A model generated the notes under the pieces. It searched no databases and was not told the origin of the DNA. It saw nothing but the letters and a program-made list of their open reading frames with translations. This document shows positions 1 to 11,479 of a DNA stretch of 64,000 bases, piece by piece. A program made the position numbers and the translations under genes. Within the stretch, counting starts at the first letter, position 1; each line of letters opens with the position of its first letter. Origin of the DNA: Thinopyrum elongatum (taxonomy: Eukaryota > Streptophyta > Magnoliopsida > Poales > Poaceae); NCBI GenBank assembly GCA_011799875.1, contig CM022302.1:182582942-182646941 (forward strand), given 5' to 3'.

Positions 1-236
1 CGGTGTGGCTGAAGCGGCCTTGGCTGGCCATGGCGGCGGCGGTCGGTGCAGCTGGAGCGGACGGCAGCGGCGGTGGATGTTGCAGCTATTTTTCAAGAAC
101 ACCTAAGAGCATATTTAGCAGAGCCATTATACCCGCCTGGCCCATAAAATAACCACTGATATATGGTACTAGACCGGAAAAACTGCCTGAACAAGTACGG
201 TATATCCGGCCGGCCCGTAATTTTTTTAGGGCGAGC

Positions 237-245
237 TATAAAAAT
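237..245 (+). promoter_or_regulatory. TATA box of the left-edge gene-like locus
   Basis: A TATAAAAAT motif lies about 70 bases before the first ATG of the predicted coding region at 314, in a stretch that changes from mixed composition to GC-rich. Spacing fits a plant core promoter. Activity cannot be judged from sequence, and the downstream gene is broken. Confidence 0.5.
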
Positions 246-313
246 CGCCCTTCGACCGTCAAATCTTTTGTTTTCCCTCCTGGATTTGCCGCTCACCCTA
301 TCCTACCTGCAGT

Positions 314-1933
314 TTGGCGGAAGGGAAAGTACCTCTCTTCCGCGCCGCCGCCGTCGCAATTTTGCCAGCCCCTGCATCGTCTTGTCCCCTTCCCCTATCG
401 CCAGTATGGAGCCGCTGCAGGCCCTTGCCCGTGTTTTCCGACCACCGGCGGCCCAATCGGGGCATCCTTGTCTTCCCGTCACCGCTGCGGCCATGGTGCC
501 TGCCGCCGCGCATCTTCCTTCGGCCGCTGGCAGGAAAAAGAAGCGGCCGGGCAGCCACGTCGTCCATGGCGTCGTGGACGCCTCCGCACAAGCTTCCGCC
601 GCCGCACCATCGGCGCCGCCTCATCTCCATCCCTCCCGCGGCCGCCTCCTTCATCCCCTTCGGCGATTGTGCAAAAGATGCAGGCGAAAATCCCCAAGAA
701 GAAGGCTGGGCAGTGCGAGGCCAAGCCCCTCATTCACCCTCTCCCATCGGCAATGAGCTGGTTGATCCCGTCGAGTCCATCGGCGCCCGCAGCGTGCTCG
801 ATGAAACGTTGGAAATGTAAGAAAAATTCTTTTTGCTTGAGTAAAATTTGATTGAACTTTGGAACGGATTCTTAGTGTTTCGGTCATCCGATTTTGTAGC
901 TACCATCTTGATCCAACATATAGTGAATTGTTGGAAGAGAACATGGTGGACTTGAGTGCACCACTTGAGGATTTTGAACCGGGAATGCAACCGCAAGCCG
1001 AGCCCTATCCGGAGATGGAGGAGAGGGATGGCGGTGATGATGAAGTGGAAGTGCTCGATGAGGAGGAGTTTGATGCTAGCCAAGCCAATTTCGGGAAAAA
1101 GACCGAAAACTAGACCGAGGTGGAGGACGCTTGCTTGATTGAGCATGGGAGAGTGTGTCTCTCGATGCGGTCACCGGCAAAGATCAAAATGGCAAGAAGT
1201 ATTGGCAATGTATTGAAGACAAATATCACAAGATTGTGCCGGTTCCCTCGGGCCATTCCTTGGAATCACTTCAAGGCCGATGGATAACTATCAAGAAAAC
1301 ATGTAGCTGTTGGAGTGGTTGCTTGACCCAAGTGAGAAATGCCCCTCCTAGTGGATCAACTATCGACAACAACGTGAGTAGTTTTCCTACTATCTCATAA
1401 TTCATGATTTTGTTGATGACTAGTTGATCTCACCGTTGCATCTTTTCAAATGACTTGTAGGATCGCATTGCCAATGAACTAGGTCATTCACACTTGGACA
1501 TTGTTGGCTCTTGCTCAAGGATAGTGAGAAGTGGAAGTTGAGGGACAAGGAGGCTCCTCCAAAGAAAGGCTCACTTGTTAACTTGGAGGGCGATGAAGAT
1601 AGTGATGATGCACCAAAGGGAGGAAGAAACAAGGGTAAGCTGGATAGAAATAGGAAGGAGAATGAGAGGGTGAAGAGGTCGGCCAAGGCTATTTCTTTGA
1701 GGGAACAAACTGGTGATATGGTGAAGCTCAAAGAAACTTCATTGGCCAAGCATTTGGCAACAAAGGTTGAATTGGTCGAGAAGAAAGACAAGCACAGAGA
1801 GAAGTGGGCGAGGAAATGTGCCTTCGAGGAGTGCAAGATCGCTCTAGAGGAGCAAATAAGGAGAGATGAGAAGACCGTCGAGGAGGACTGGTTCATGATG
1901 AATCCAGAGGGCATGGATGTGATGACAAGATAA
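314..1933 (+). pseudogene. Broken MYB/SANT-like protein with NAM-associated C-terminal domain
   Basis: Three exons can be proposed: 314-816, 900-1373 and 1461-1933. Boundaries are GTAAGA at 817, TTGTAG ending 899, GTGAGT at 1374 and TTGTAG ending 1460. The frame carries from exon 1 into exon 2. Exon 2 encodes the trihelix/SANT-like stretch (KYWQCIEDKYH, then SLQGRW and APPSGST). Exon 3 encodes KWKLRDKEAPPKKGS and a long charged helix, as in plant NAM-associated C-terminal domain proteins (PF14303 type, often linked to PIF/Harbinger elements or misnamed as glutathione transferase-like). It is not intact: there is an in-frame TAG at 1111-1113, an apparent one-base deletion near 1143 and a further frame slip between about 1461 and 1500. 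Exon 1 is GC-rich and its protein is less certain. It may be a domesticated or transposon-borne gene; DNA binding is inferred from the family only. Confidence 0.62.
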
Positions 1934-2003
1934 TTTTAGGAGATGAAAAGGGTGGAGATCATGTGCTGAGGAGGGTGAAGCTTCAAAATCTTATAGCCAG
2001 TGG

Positions 2004-2172
2004 TGGAGGTGGTTTTTCTTTTGGCAATGGTCTGTCTGAAGGTGGTGGTGGAGGGTTTGGAGGGGGTGGTGGTGGTGGTGGGTTTAGAGGTGGTAGAGGT
2101 TTTGGAGGAGGATTTGCATTCGGAAATGGTGGTGGTGGCGGAGGTTTTGGAGGTGGAGGTGGTGGTGGTGGT
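2004..2172 (+). repeat. Gly-codon (GGT/GGA) repeat, 3' part of the gene-like locus
   Basis: A GGT/GGA-rich simple repeat that, in the frame opened at 1963, encodes almost pure glycine with occasional Phe and Arg (FGGGGG, RGGRGF). It follows the pseudogene stop by 30 bases and ends exactly where an LTR begins at 2173. It could be an extra 3' coding segment of the same locus, an expanded microsatellite, or a separate glycine-rich ORF whose 3' end was removed by the insertion. The opposite strand reads as polyproline and is not taken as coding. Confidence 0.5.
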
Positions 2173-3797
2173 TGATGTCTACTACACAACTTATTCTTGT
2201 ATACTCATGTTGGGCCTCCAAGCACAGAGTTTTGTAAGACAGTAGCAATTTTCTCTCAAGTGGATGACCTAAGGTTTATCAATCCGTGGGAGGCGTAGGA
2301 TGAAGATGGTCTCCCTCAAACAACCCTGCAACTAAATACAAGAAATCTCTTGTGTCCCCAACACACCCAATACAATGGCAAATTGTATAGGTGCACTAGT
2401 TCGGCGAAGAGATGGTGATACAAGTGTAGTATGGATAGTAGATATAGGTTTTTCTAATCTGAAAATATAAAAACAGCAAGGTAGCAAGTGATAAAGAGGA
2501 GCACAAATGGTATTGCAATGCTTGAAAACAAGGCCTACGGTTCATACTTTCACTAGTGCAATCTCTCAACAGTGCTAATATAATTGAATCATATAACAAT
2601 CCATCAACGTGAGACAAAGAATCACTCCAAAGTTCTTATCTAGCAGAGAACATAAGATGAAATTGTTGTAGTGTACGAAACCACCTCAAAGTTATCCTTT
2701 CCGATCAATCTATTGAGCTATTCCTATAAGTGTCACAAACAACCCTAGAGTTCATACTAAAATAACACCATATGATACACATCAACCAACCCTAATGTCA
2801 CCTAGATACTCCAATGTCATCACAAGTATCCATGAGTTGATTATTCGATATGCATCAAACAACTTCAGATTCATAATATTCAATCCAACACAAAGAACTT
2901 CAAAGAGTGCCCCAAAGTTTCTACCAGAGAAAGTAGGATGAAAACGTGCATCAACCCCTATGCATAGATTACCCCAATGTCACCTCGGGAATCCACGAGT
3001 TGAGTGCCAAAACATACATCAAGTTAATCAATAGAACACCCCATTGTCACCACGGGTGTCCACATGCAAGACATACATCAAGTGTTCTCAAATCCATAAA
3101 AGTATTCAATCCGATAATAGTGAAACCTCAAAGGTAAAAACTCAATTCATCACAACAAGATAGAGAGGGAGAAATACCATATGATCCAACTACATTAACA
3201 AAGCTCGCGGTACATCAAGATCGTGCCAAATCAAGAACGCGCGCGCGAGAGAGAGATCAAACACATAGCTACTAGTACATACCCTCAGCCCCGAGGGTGA
3301 ACTACTCCCTCCTCATCATGGTGGCCGCCAGAATGATGAAGATGGCCTCCAGGGATGATTTCCCCCTCTGGCAGGGCACCGAAATAGGGCACCAGATGGT
3401 ATTTTGAAGGTACAGAGGCTTGCAGTGGCGGAGTCGAAGTTCTAGGTTAACTTTCGGGGGTTTATGAATATATAGGATTTTTTTGGCGTCGGTCTCACGC
3501 AAAGAGGTGCCACAGGGGGCCCACGAGGCACCAGGGCGTGCCCAGGTGGCTTGTGGGGCCCATGTGGCTCTTCTGGCCCTCCCACGAAGCTTCTAGTGTC
3601 TCTTTCCTTCCAAAAAAATTGTCAAAAAGTTTCGTTGCATCTGGAGAACTTTTATTTCTGCACAAAAAACAACACCAGGGTAGTTTTGCTGAAAACATAG
3701 TCGGTCTGGGTTAGTTCCATTCAAATCATACCAAAAACATATAAAATTGTTGTAAACATGGCATGAATACTTCACAAATTATAGATACGTTGGAGAC
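2173..3797 (-). mobile_element. Element H1: 3' LTR, major part (Sabrina/WHAM-like gypsy)
   Basis: The LTR reads on the minus strand. On the plus strand it starts TGATGTCTACTACACAAC at 2173 and runs to TTGGAGAC at 3797, where element A is inserted; its last six bases (GTATCA) reappear at 10211-10216. It is the same LTR type as element F (38623 onward). A TATA-like ATATATAG lies at 3468-3475 and a GA/CG-rich tract at 3238-3256. The PPT and internal DNA resume at 10217. No coding potential is seen in it. Confidence 0.75.
3468..3475 (-). promoter_or_regulatory. TATA-like motif in H1 LTR
   Basis: Minus-strand CTATATAT at the position where the related LTRs of A, C and F have CTATAAATA. It probably marks the U3/R side of the LTR promoter. 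Confidence 0.35.
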
Positions 3798-5355
3798 TGA
3801 TGGCTCGTATCCGCGTCAATTTTCCCCCGAAGATGAAGGGATGATGCAGTACAGCTTCGGTAGGTATTTCCCTTAGTTATGAAACCAAGGTTATCGAACC
3901 ATTAGGAGAACCAAGCAACACTATGTAAACGGTACCTGCACACAAAGAACAAATACTTGCAACCCGACGCGTAAGAGGGGTTGTCAATCCCTCTCAGGTA
4001 AAAGATAGATAGATTTGTATGATTTTGGGAAAATAGATCTCGCAATAAAACAAAATAAAATAAATAAAGAAAAAGTGCAGCAAGGTATTTTTGGGTTTTT
4101 AGAATAATAGATCTGAAAACAAAAGCAAATAAAAATAGATCTCAAAGCAAATATGATAAAGAATAGACCCGGGGGCCGTAGATTTCACTAGTGGCTTCTC
4201 TCGAGAAAAATAGCATATGGCGGTAAACAAATTACTGTTGGGCAACTGATAGAACTTCAAATAATTATGACGATATCCAGACAATGATCATTATATAGGC
4301 ATCACGTCCAAGATTAGTAGTCTGACTCCTACCTGCATCTACTACTATTACTCCACACATCGACCACTATCCAGCATGCATCTAGTGTATTAAGTTCATG
4401 GAAAAACAGAGTAATGCAATAAGAACGATGACATGATGTAGACAAGATCTATTCATATAGGAATAGACCCCATCTTTTTATCCTTAATAGCAACGATCAA
4501 TACGTGTCTTGCTGCCCCTTCTGTAATTGGGAAAGAACACCGCACGACCGAACCCATCACAAAGCACCTCTTCCCATGGCAAGAAAAATCGATCTTGTCA
4601 GCCTAACTAAACCAAAGATTTGAAGAAGAAATACGAGGCTATAAGTAATCATGCATATAAGAGATCAAAGAAACTCAAATAACTTTCATGGATAAATAGA
4701 TCTGATCATAAACTCAAAGTTCATCGGATCCCAACGAACACATCGCAAAAAGAGGTACATCAAATAGATCTCCAAGAGACCATTGTATTGAGAATCAAAA
4801 GAGAGAGAGGAAGCCATCTAGCTACTAAGTACGGACCTGTAGGTCTACAATGAACTACTCACGCATCATCGGAGAGGCACCAATGAGGATGATGAACCCC
4901 TCCATGATGGTGTCTAGTTTGGATCTGGTGGTTCTGGAACTTGCGGCGGCTGGAATTGTGTTTCGTCGACTCCCCTAGGGTTTTTGGATTTTCGGGGTAT
5001 TTATAGAGCAAAGAGGCGGTGCGGTAGGCGGCCGAGGTGGGCACAACCCACCAGGGCTCGCCCAGGTGGGTTGTGCTCCCCTCGGAGCCCCCCTCTGGTA
5101 CTTCTTTGGCCCAACAGGTGTCTTCTGGTCCAGAAAAAATCTCCAAAAAGTTTTGCTACGTTTGGACTCTGTTTCGTATTGATTTTTTGTGAAGTAAAAA
5201 ACAAGCAAAAAACAGCAACTGGCACTGGGCACTATGTCAATAGGTTAGTCCAAAAAATGATATAAAGTTGCTATAAAATGATTGTAAAACATCAAAGAAT
5301 GATAATATAACAGCATGGAACAAGCAAAAATTATAGATACATTGGAGACGTATCA
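3798..5355 (-). repeat. Element A 3' LTR
   Basis: 1,558 bases; paired with 8629-10205. It contains a minus-strand TATA box (CTATAAATA) at 4998-5006, which places U3 to its right and R-U5 to its left. The ORFs in it on both strands are composition artefacts. Confidence 0.88.
4998..5006 (-). promoter_or_regulatory. TATA box, element A 3' LTR
   Basis: CTATAAATA on the minus strand, in the same relative place as 9830-9838 in the other LTR. Likely the RNA polymerase II core promoter of the element. Confidence 0.55.
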
Positions 5356-5369
5356 GCATCCCCAAGCTT
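5356..5369 (-). other. Polypurine tract, element A
   Basis: Minus-strand GCTTGGGGATGC lies directly against the inner edge of the 3' LTR, where the plus-strand DNA primer of an LTR element is expected. The same tract is present at 10217, 22162, 30870 and 61460. Confidence 0.75.
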
Positions 5370-7847
5370 AATTCCTACTCGTCCTCGAGTAGGTAAATGA
5401 TAAAAATAGAATTTTTGATGTGGAATGCTGCCTAACATGTTCATCACATATTATTTTCTTTTGTAGCATGGACATTTGGACTTTTATATGATTCAAAGCA
5501 ATAGTCTAGTTTTGACATGAAGATTTCAATACTCAAGCATATCAACAAGCAACCATGTCTTTCAAAATATCAACACTAAAGCAAGCTATCCCTAGCCCAT
5601 TATGCTCAATCATTGATCCATTCATGAAACACACTCGCATATTAGCTACACCCAATGCTCAAGTACGATCATAGTGCCCCTTAGTTGGTGCTTTATAAGA
5701 GAAGATGGAGACTCAAATAAAAATTGCATAAAGTAAATAGAAAGGCCCTTCGCAGAGGGAAGTAGGGATTTGTAGAGGTGCCAGAGCTCAAAGTGAAAAA
5801 AGATAGAGATAAAACATTTTGGGTGGCATGCTTTTCCTGTCAATGAAAACGACTGAGTAGTTCCCAATACTTTCCATGCTAGATATATCATAGGAGGTTC
5901 CCAAATAGAAAATAAAGTTTATTCCTTTTTCCACCATACTTTCACATTCCACGGCTAGCCGTATCCATGGGTGCCGTCCATACCAACACTTTCCAAGAAA
6001 TTTATTATTTAACAACATAAAGTAAATTCATTTTTCATTTCGGGACTGGGCATCCCTAATACCTTTGCCGTACTCTCGTGCAATGACAAGTGAATAAACA
6101 CTCATCTTGAGAATAACACATCTAGCATGGAAAAATATCAGCCACCCCATACCGTTTCATGAGCGGTACGAGCACACAAAAAGGAAATTTATTTTGAAAA
6201 TTAGAGATGGCACATACAAATTTGCTTAGAACGGCACGGAAATACCGCATATAGGTAGGTATAGTGGACTCATATGGCAAAACTGGGTTTAAGGATTTTG
6301 GATGCACAAGTAGTATTCCTACTTAGTACAAGTGAAGGCTAGCAAAAAGATTGAGAAGCATCCAACCAAGAAATGAAAAATCACATAAGCGAGCATTAAG
6401 CATAACTAACACCGAATAATGCACCATAAGTAGGATGTAATTTCATTGCATAACTATTGACTTTCGTGCTTGCATAGGGAATCACAAACCTTAACATCAA
6501 TATTCTTACTAAAGCACAATTACTCACCAACATGACTCACATATCACTATCATCATATCGCAAAACTATTACAAAGAATCAAGTTTATTTTGTCCAATGA
6601 TCTTCATGAAAGTTTTTATTATATCCCTCTTGAATATCTATCACTTTGGGACTAGTTTCATATGTTGCTTTTGATAGCTCAAACAAATCTAAGTGAAGAA
6701 CATGAGCATAAATTTTTTTTGTCTCTCAAAATAATATACGTGAAGCATGAGAGAATTTCTTCAAAAATTACTAACTCTCAAATAAATCTAAGTGACGTAT
6801 GAGATCATTCCTTCAAAAATATTAAAATACACCGTGCTCAAAAAGATATAATTGAAGCACTAGAGCAATTCCATAGCTCAAAAAATTTAAGTGAAGCATA
6901 AAGAGTAATTCTAACAAATCATAGCATAATTTTGGCTCTCTCAAATAGGTGTGTTCAGCAAGGATACTTGACATAAAACAAAAAGCAAAACAAGCAAAGA
7001 CTCATATAATACAAGACGCTCCAAGAAAAACTCATGATATCTGACGAATAAAAATATAGCTTCAAGTAAAATACCGATGGTCGTTAGAAGAAAGAGGGGA
7101 TGCCACTCGGGGCATCCCCAAGCTTAGTTGCTTGTTTCTCCTTGAATATTACCTTGGGGTGCCGTGGGCATCCCCAAGATTAGGCTCTTCTTACTCCTTA
7201 TTCCTTCATCCATCGTGATCTCACCCAAAACTTGAAAACTTCAATCACACAAAACTTAACAAAACCTTCGTGAGATCCGTTAGTATAACAAAGCAAATCA
7301 CCACTCTAAGTACTGTTGAAAACCCATTCATATTTTATTACTGCATTATATCTACTGTATTCCAACTTTGCTATGGCTCATACCCCCTGATACAACCCAT
7401 AGATTCATCAAAATAAGCACACAATGCAACGAAAACAGAATATGTCAAAAAAAGAACAGTCTGTAGCAATCTAAAAACTTCCTATACTTCTTTAACTTCA
7501 AAAATTCTGAAAAATTAGGAAAACGTAGGAAATTTGTATATAAATCTTTTGTAAAAAAAATCAGAATTTTTCCTCGCTTTTGTGATTTTTCAAAATTATT
7601 TTACTAGACGCAAAAGTTTCTGTTTTTCAACAAGATCAAATCAACTATCACCCAACATGATTCCAAAGGCTTTGCTTGGCCCAAAAACTAATTAAACATG
7701 AAAAACACAATCATAACATAGGCATAATTGTGCAAACACTCAAGAACAGAAAGAAAAAGGCAAAAATAAATTTTATTCATTGGGTTGCCTCCCAACAAGC
7801 GCTATCGATTTACGCCCCTAGCTAGGCATAAAGCATAAAGCATAGAT
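5370..7847 (-). other. Element A internal non-coding region
   Basis: About 2.5 kb with no credible ORF. It holds the conserved block shared with C, E and F: AAGTGAAGC-like motifs around 6690-6910, then two hairpins at 7096-7119 and 7153-7178. The pol genes of an autonomous element would be here and are absent. Confidence 0.7.
7096..7178. repeat. Conserved hairpin pair, element A
   Basis: 7096-7119 is GGGGATGCC, a six-base loop, GGCATCCCC; 7153-7178 is CTTGGGGTGCC then GGGCATCCCCAAG with one bulge. The 3' arms match the polypurine tract in reverse complement. Similar pairs occur in C, E and F. Confidence 0.75.
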
Positions 7848-8409
7848 CTAAGTGTTGTCATCTTTAGTTTTGGCAACTTCTGCAAGGGATTTATCAAACC
7901 CGGGAGGCTCTTTACACTTCCCTAAATTCTCAGGAAAGGAAACCATCTTGAGATCTAAAATATCCAACTGTTTATTGCAAAGAGTAATCAAAGTATCCAT
8001 GCGATTGAGGTTTCCACTAATATGTTTGTGAGGTTCATTATATTTTTGCAACTCGACCATATGTTTATGCAAATCACTCAACTTGTCTAAAATTTGGACC
8101 CCTTCTTGAGTAAAAGAAATCCCCTTTTTGGTTGGTGGGATTCCCAAGATCCCCTCTAGGATCTCATAAGCAGCATTAGCATCAAGTTCAATAAAATTCC
8201 CTTTAGCGGCAAAATCCCAAAGTTGTCTATGATGCAAAGCTAATCCTATAAAAAAATCAAAACAAAATCCTTGCATCTCCTTTAAGATTGCTAATGCGAT
8301 AAGATTCCATTAATCTACACCAAGCAACTTTCAAATTTTCTCCTTGTTTTTGCTTGAAGTATAGAACTTCAAAATCTGGTGACAAAGGAGGAGTAGTCAT
8401 GCTAGCCAT
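7848..8409 (-). pseudogene. Element A gag-like ORF, frameshifted
   Basis: On the minus strand, about 190 bases inside the primer site. The first part starts at an ATG at 8409 (MASMTTPPLSPDFEVL) and includes GENLKVAWCRLMESYRI, which resembles the GExLxxAWxR motif of plant retrotransposon gag (PF03732). The frame breaks near 8260, and the second part (down to 7848) continues with FIELDANAAYEILEGILG and a charged, helix-rich tail. Together about 180 residues, so much shorter than a full Athila-type gag; no CCHC knuckle follows. An AUG further upstream at 8529 would add a hydrophobic stretch that looks like chance. Best read as a gag remnant of a non-autonomous element. Confidence 0.6.
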
Positions 8410-8598
8410 AATGACAAAGTAGGCAAGCAAGGTTGCACACATAAACAGATTTGACAAGAAAACAACGAAAAAGAGGGCGAATAAAATGGCAAATTTTTGT
8501 GAAGTGGGAGAGATGAAAACGAGAGGCAAATGGCAAATAATGTAAATTGCAAGGAGATGAGATTTGTGATTAGGAACCTGATAGATGTTGATGATGTC

Positions 8599-8616
8599 TC
8601 CCTGGCAACGGCGCTA
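8599..8616 (-). other. Primer-binding site (tRNA-Asp type), element A
   Basis: The minus strand matches TGGCGCCGTTGCCGGGGA, complementary to the 3' end of plant tRNA-Asp(GUC), at 16 of 18 bases. Twelve bases separate it from the LTR at 8629. Confidence 0.75.
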
Positions 8617-8628
8617 GAAATCCTTTCT

Positions 8629-10205
8629 TGATGGCTCGTATCCGCGTCAGTTTTTCCCTGAAGAGGAAGGGATGATGCAGTACAGCTCCGGTAGGTATTT
8701 CCCTCAGTTATGAAACCAAGGTTATCGAACCAGTAGGAGAACCAAGCAACACTATGTAAACGGTATTTGCACACAAACAACAAATACTTGCAACCCGACG
8801 CGTAAGAGGGGTTGTCAATCCCTCTCGGGTAAAAGATAGATTGATTTGTATGATTTTGGGAAAATACATCTCGCAATAAAACAAAATAAAATAAATAAAG
8901 AAAAAGTGCAGCAAGGTATTTTGGGGTTTTTAGAATAATAGATCTGAAAACAAAAGCAAATAAAAATAGATCTCAAAGCAAAAATGATAAAGAATAGACC
9001 CGGGGGCCGTAGATTTCACTAGTGGCTTCTCTCGAGAAAAATAGCATACGGTGGGTAAACAAATTACTGTTGGGCAACCGATAGAACTTCAAATAATTAT
9101 GACGATATCCAGGCAATGAACATTATATAGGCATCACGTCCAAGATTAGTAGACCGACTCCTGCCTGCATCTACTACTATTACTCCACACATCGACCGCT
9201 ATCCAGCATGCATCTAGTGTGTTAAGTTCATGGAAAAATGGAGTAATGCAATAAGAACGATGACATGATGTAGACAAGATCTATTCATGTAGGAATAGAC
9301 CCCATCTTGTTATCCTTAATAGCAACGATCAATACGTGTCTTGCTGCCCCTTCTGTCACTGGGAAAGAACACCGCACGACCGAACCCATCACAAAGCACC
9401 TCTTCCCATGGCAAGAAAAATCAATCTAGTCGGCCTAACTAAACCAAAGATTCGAAGAAGAAATATGAGGCTATAAGTAATCATGCATATAAGAGATCAA
9501 CGAAACTTAAATAACTTTCATGGATAAATAGATCTGATCATAAACTCAAAGTTCATCGGATCCCAACAAACACACCGCAAAAAGAGGTACATCAAATAGA
9601 TCTCCAAGAGACCATTGTATTGAGAATCAAAAGAGAGAGAGGAAGCCATCTAGCTACTAACTATGGACCCGTAGGTCTGCAATGAACTACTCACGCATCA
9701 TCGGAGAGGCACCAATGAGGATGATGAACCCCTCCGTGATGGTGTCTAGATTGGATCTGGTGGTTCTGGAACTTGCAGCGGCTGGAATTGTGTTTCGTCG
9801 ACTCCCCTAGGGTTTTTGGATTTTTGGGGTATTTATAGAGCAAAGAGGCGGTGCAGGAGGCGGCCGAGGTGGGCACAACCCACCAGGGCGCGCCTGCGCC
9901 CCCAGGCGCGCCCAGGTGGGTTGTGCTCCCCTCGGAGCCTCCCTCTAGTACTTCTTTGGTCCAACAAGTGTCTTCTGGTCCAGAAAAAATCTCTAAAAAA
10001 TTTCGCTGCGTGTGGACTCCGTTTGGTATTGATTTTCTGTGAAGTAAAAAACAAGCAAAATATAGCAACTGGCACTGGGACTATGTCAATAGGTTAGTCC
10101 CAAAAAATGATATAAAGTTGCTATAAAATGATTGTAAAACATCCAAGAATGATAATATAACGGCATGGAACAAGCAAAAATTATAGATACATTGGAGATG
10201 TATCA
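8629..10205 (-). repeat. Element A 5' LTR
   Basis: 1,577 bases, beginning TGATGGCTCG on the plus strand and ending GATGTATCA. Paired with 3798-5355. A TATA box lies at 9830-9838 on the minus strand. Confidence 0.88.
9830..9838 (-). promoter_or_regulatory. TATA box, element A 5' LTR
   Basis: CTATAAATA on the minus strand; this is the copy that would drive the element transcript toward 8600. Confidence 0.55.
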
Positions 10206-10735
10206 GAGATGTATCAGCATCCCCAAGCTTAATTCCTACTCGTCCTTGAGTAGGTAAATGATAAAAGAAATAATTTATTAAGTGTTAATGCTAGCATAGT
10301 GCATAAGTTCGATCAATGATAATTTCAATCACTTTTCCTAGCGTCATAACAACAACTCTTTCTCATAAAACTCATCATGATAAAGTAGCAATCAATTCAC
10401 ATGTTATGGTTCAAACAATGCATTCTCTTGAAACTTGACAACCTACGTTCTTAGTCACCAAACAATTACAATTCAACTTATTATCAACAAAGTTTAAGTA
10501 AGAGCTCCACATACTCAACTATCATATAGTCTTCTATGATTAAAGATAGGGGCTTAATGTTTCGCCTCCCAACTTTTGTATCATAGAGATAATTGTCAAC
10601 AATAATAATTCATGATCAAATATATTTGACTGGCCATATAATGCTGGATCTTTCCCCACCACATGATACTTGCCAACTAGAGAATAATTGAGGTTGAATA
10701 GGGATGAACACTATTGACTCTTGCATAATAGAAAT
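10206..10735 (-). mobile_element. Element H1 continued: LTR end, PPT and internal fragment
   Basis: 10206-10210 is the second target-duplication copy of element A, 10211-10216 the last six bases of the H1 LTR, and 10217-10230 the polypurine tract. The rest is H1 internal DNA that matches the start of the element F internal region (61460 to about 62030), with a short deletion. No gene is seen. It ends abruptly at an inverted LTR fragment. Confidence 0.7.
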
Positions 10736-11479
10736 CTTGGGGCACTCTTTGAAGTTCTTTGTGTTGGATTGAATATTATGAATCTGAAGTTGTTTGATGC
10801 ATATTGTATAATCACTCACGGATACTTGTGGTGACATTGGAGTATCTAGGTGACATTAGAGTTGGTTGATGTGTATCATATGGTGTTATTTTAGTACGAA
10901 CTATAGGGTTGTTTGTGACACTTATAGGAATAGCTTAATAGATTGATCGGAAAGGATAACTTTGAGGTGGTTTCGTACCCTACAACAATTTCATCTTATG
11001 TTCTCCGCTAGATAAGAACTTTGGAGTGATTCTATATTGCACATTGAGAGATTGTTATATGATTCAATTATGTTAGCACTGTTGAGAGATTCCACTAGTG
11101 AAAGTATGAACCCTAGGCCTTGTTTTCAAGCACTGCAATACCGTTTGTGCTCCGTTTTATCACTTGCTACCTTGCTGTTTTTACATTTTCAGATTACAAA
11201 AACCGATATCTACTATCCATACTACACTTGTATTACCATCTCTTCGCCGAACTAGTGCACCTATACAATTTGCCATTGTATTGGGTGTGTTGGGTACACA
11301 AGAGATTTCTTGTATTTGGTTGCAGGGTTGTTTGAGAGAGACCATCTTCATCCTACGCCTCCCACGGATTGATAAACCTTAGGTCATCCACTTGAGGGAA
11401 AATTGCTACTGTCCTACAAAACTCTGTGCTTGGAGGCCCAACATGAGTCTACAAGAATAAAGTTGCGCAGTAGACATCA
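10736..11479 (+). repeat. Inverted LTR fragment of the H1/F type
   Basis: This is the reverse complement of the outer part of the H1 LTR (2173 to about 2917). It ends GTAGACATCA at 11479, a true LTR terminus, but the other end is truncated. It therefore lies head to head with the LTR at 2173. It may be what is left of a second LTR turned round by recombination, or a separate plus-strand insertion into element D whose start was lost. Confidence 0.72.

Larger units (their letters stand above)
3798..10205 (-). mobile_element. Element A: complete non-autonomous LTR retrotransposon
   Basis: Two LTRs (3798-5355 and 8629-10205) start TGATGGCTCG and end TATCA on the plus strand. They flank a 3.3-kb internal region read on the minus strand. 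The target duplication is gagac (3793-3797) against gagat (10206-10210), one mismatch. The primer site at 8599-8616 and polypurine tract at 5356-5369 set the orientation. The internal region holds only a decayed gag-like ORF near the primer site; no protease, RT or integrase is visible. Hand comparison of about the first 250 LTR bases gives roughly 13 differences, so the insertion is not recent. It landed inside the last 11 bases of the H1 LTR. Confidence 0.9.

Noticed and set aside
93..887. Overlapping minus-strand and alternative-frame ORFs at the left edge
   Set aside because: GC-rich shadows; only the 314 frame joins in phase to exon 2 with recognised domain sequence.
1983..2189. Polyproline ORF on the minus strand
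   Set aside because: Complement of the glycine-codon repeat.
3239..3256. GA/CG tract as a regulatory island
   Set aside because: It is the equivalent of the (GA)n microsatellite at 53417 in the F LTR, a variable simple repeat.
4859..5265. ORFs in the LTRs of A, C, E (also 9691-10097, 21616-22033, 26793-27323, 30144-30626, 37451-38110)
   Set aside because: They repeat in paired LTRs, lie around the promoter and lack domains.
6690..6910. CRISPR-like repeat array
   Set aside because: Repeats are degenerate and irregularly spaced, and the DNA is a plant retrotransposon.
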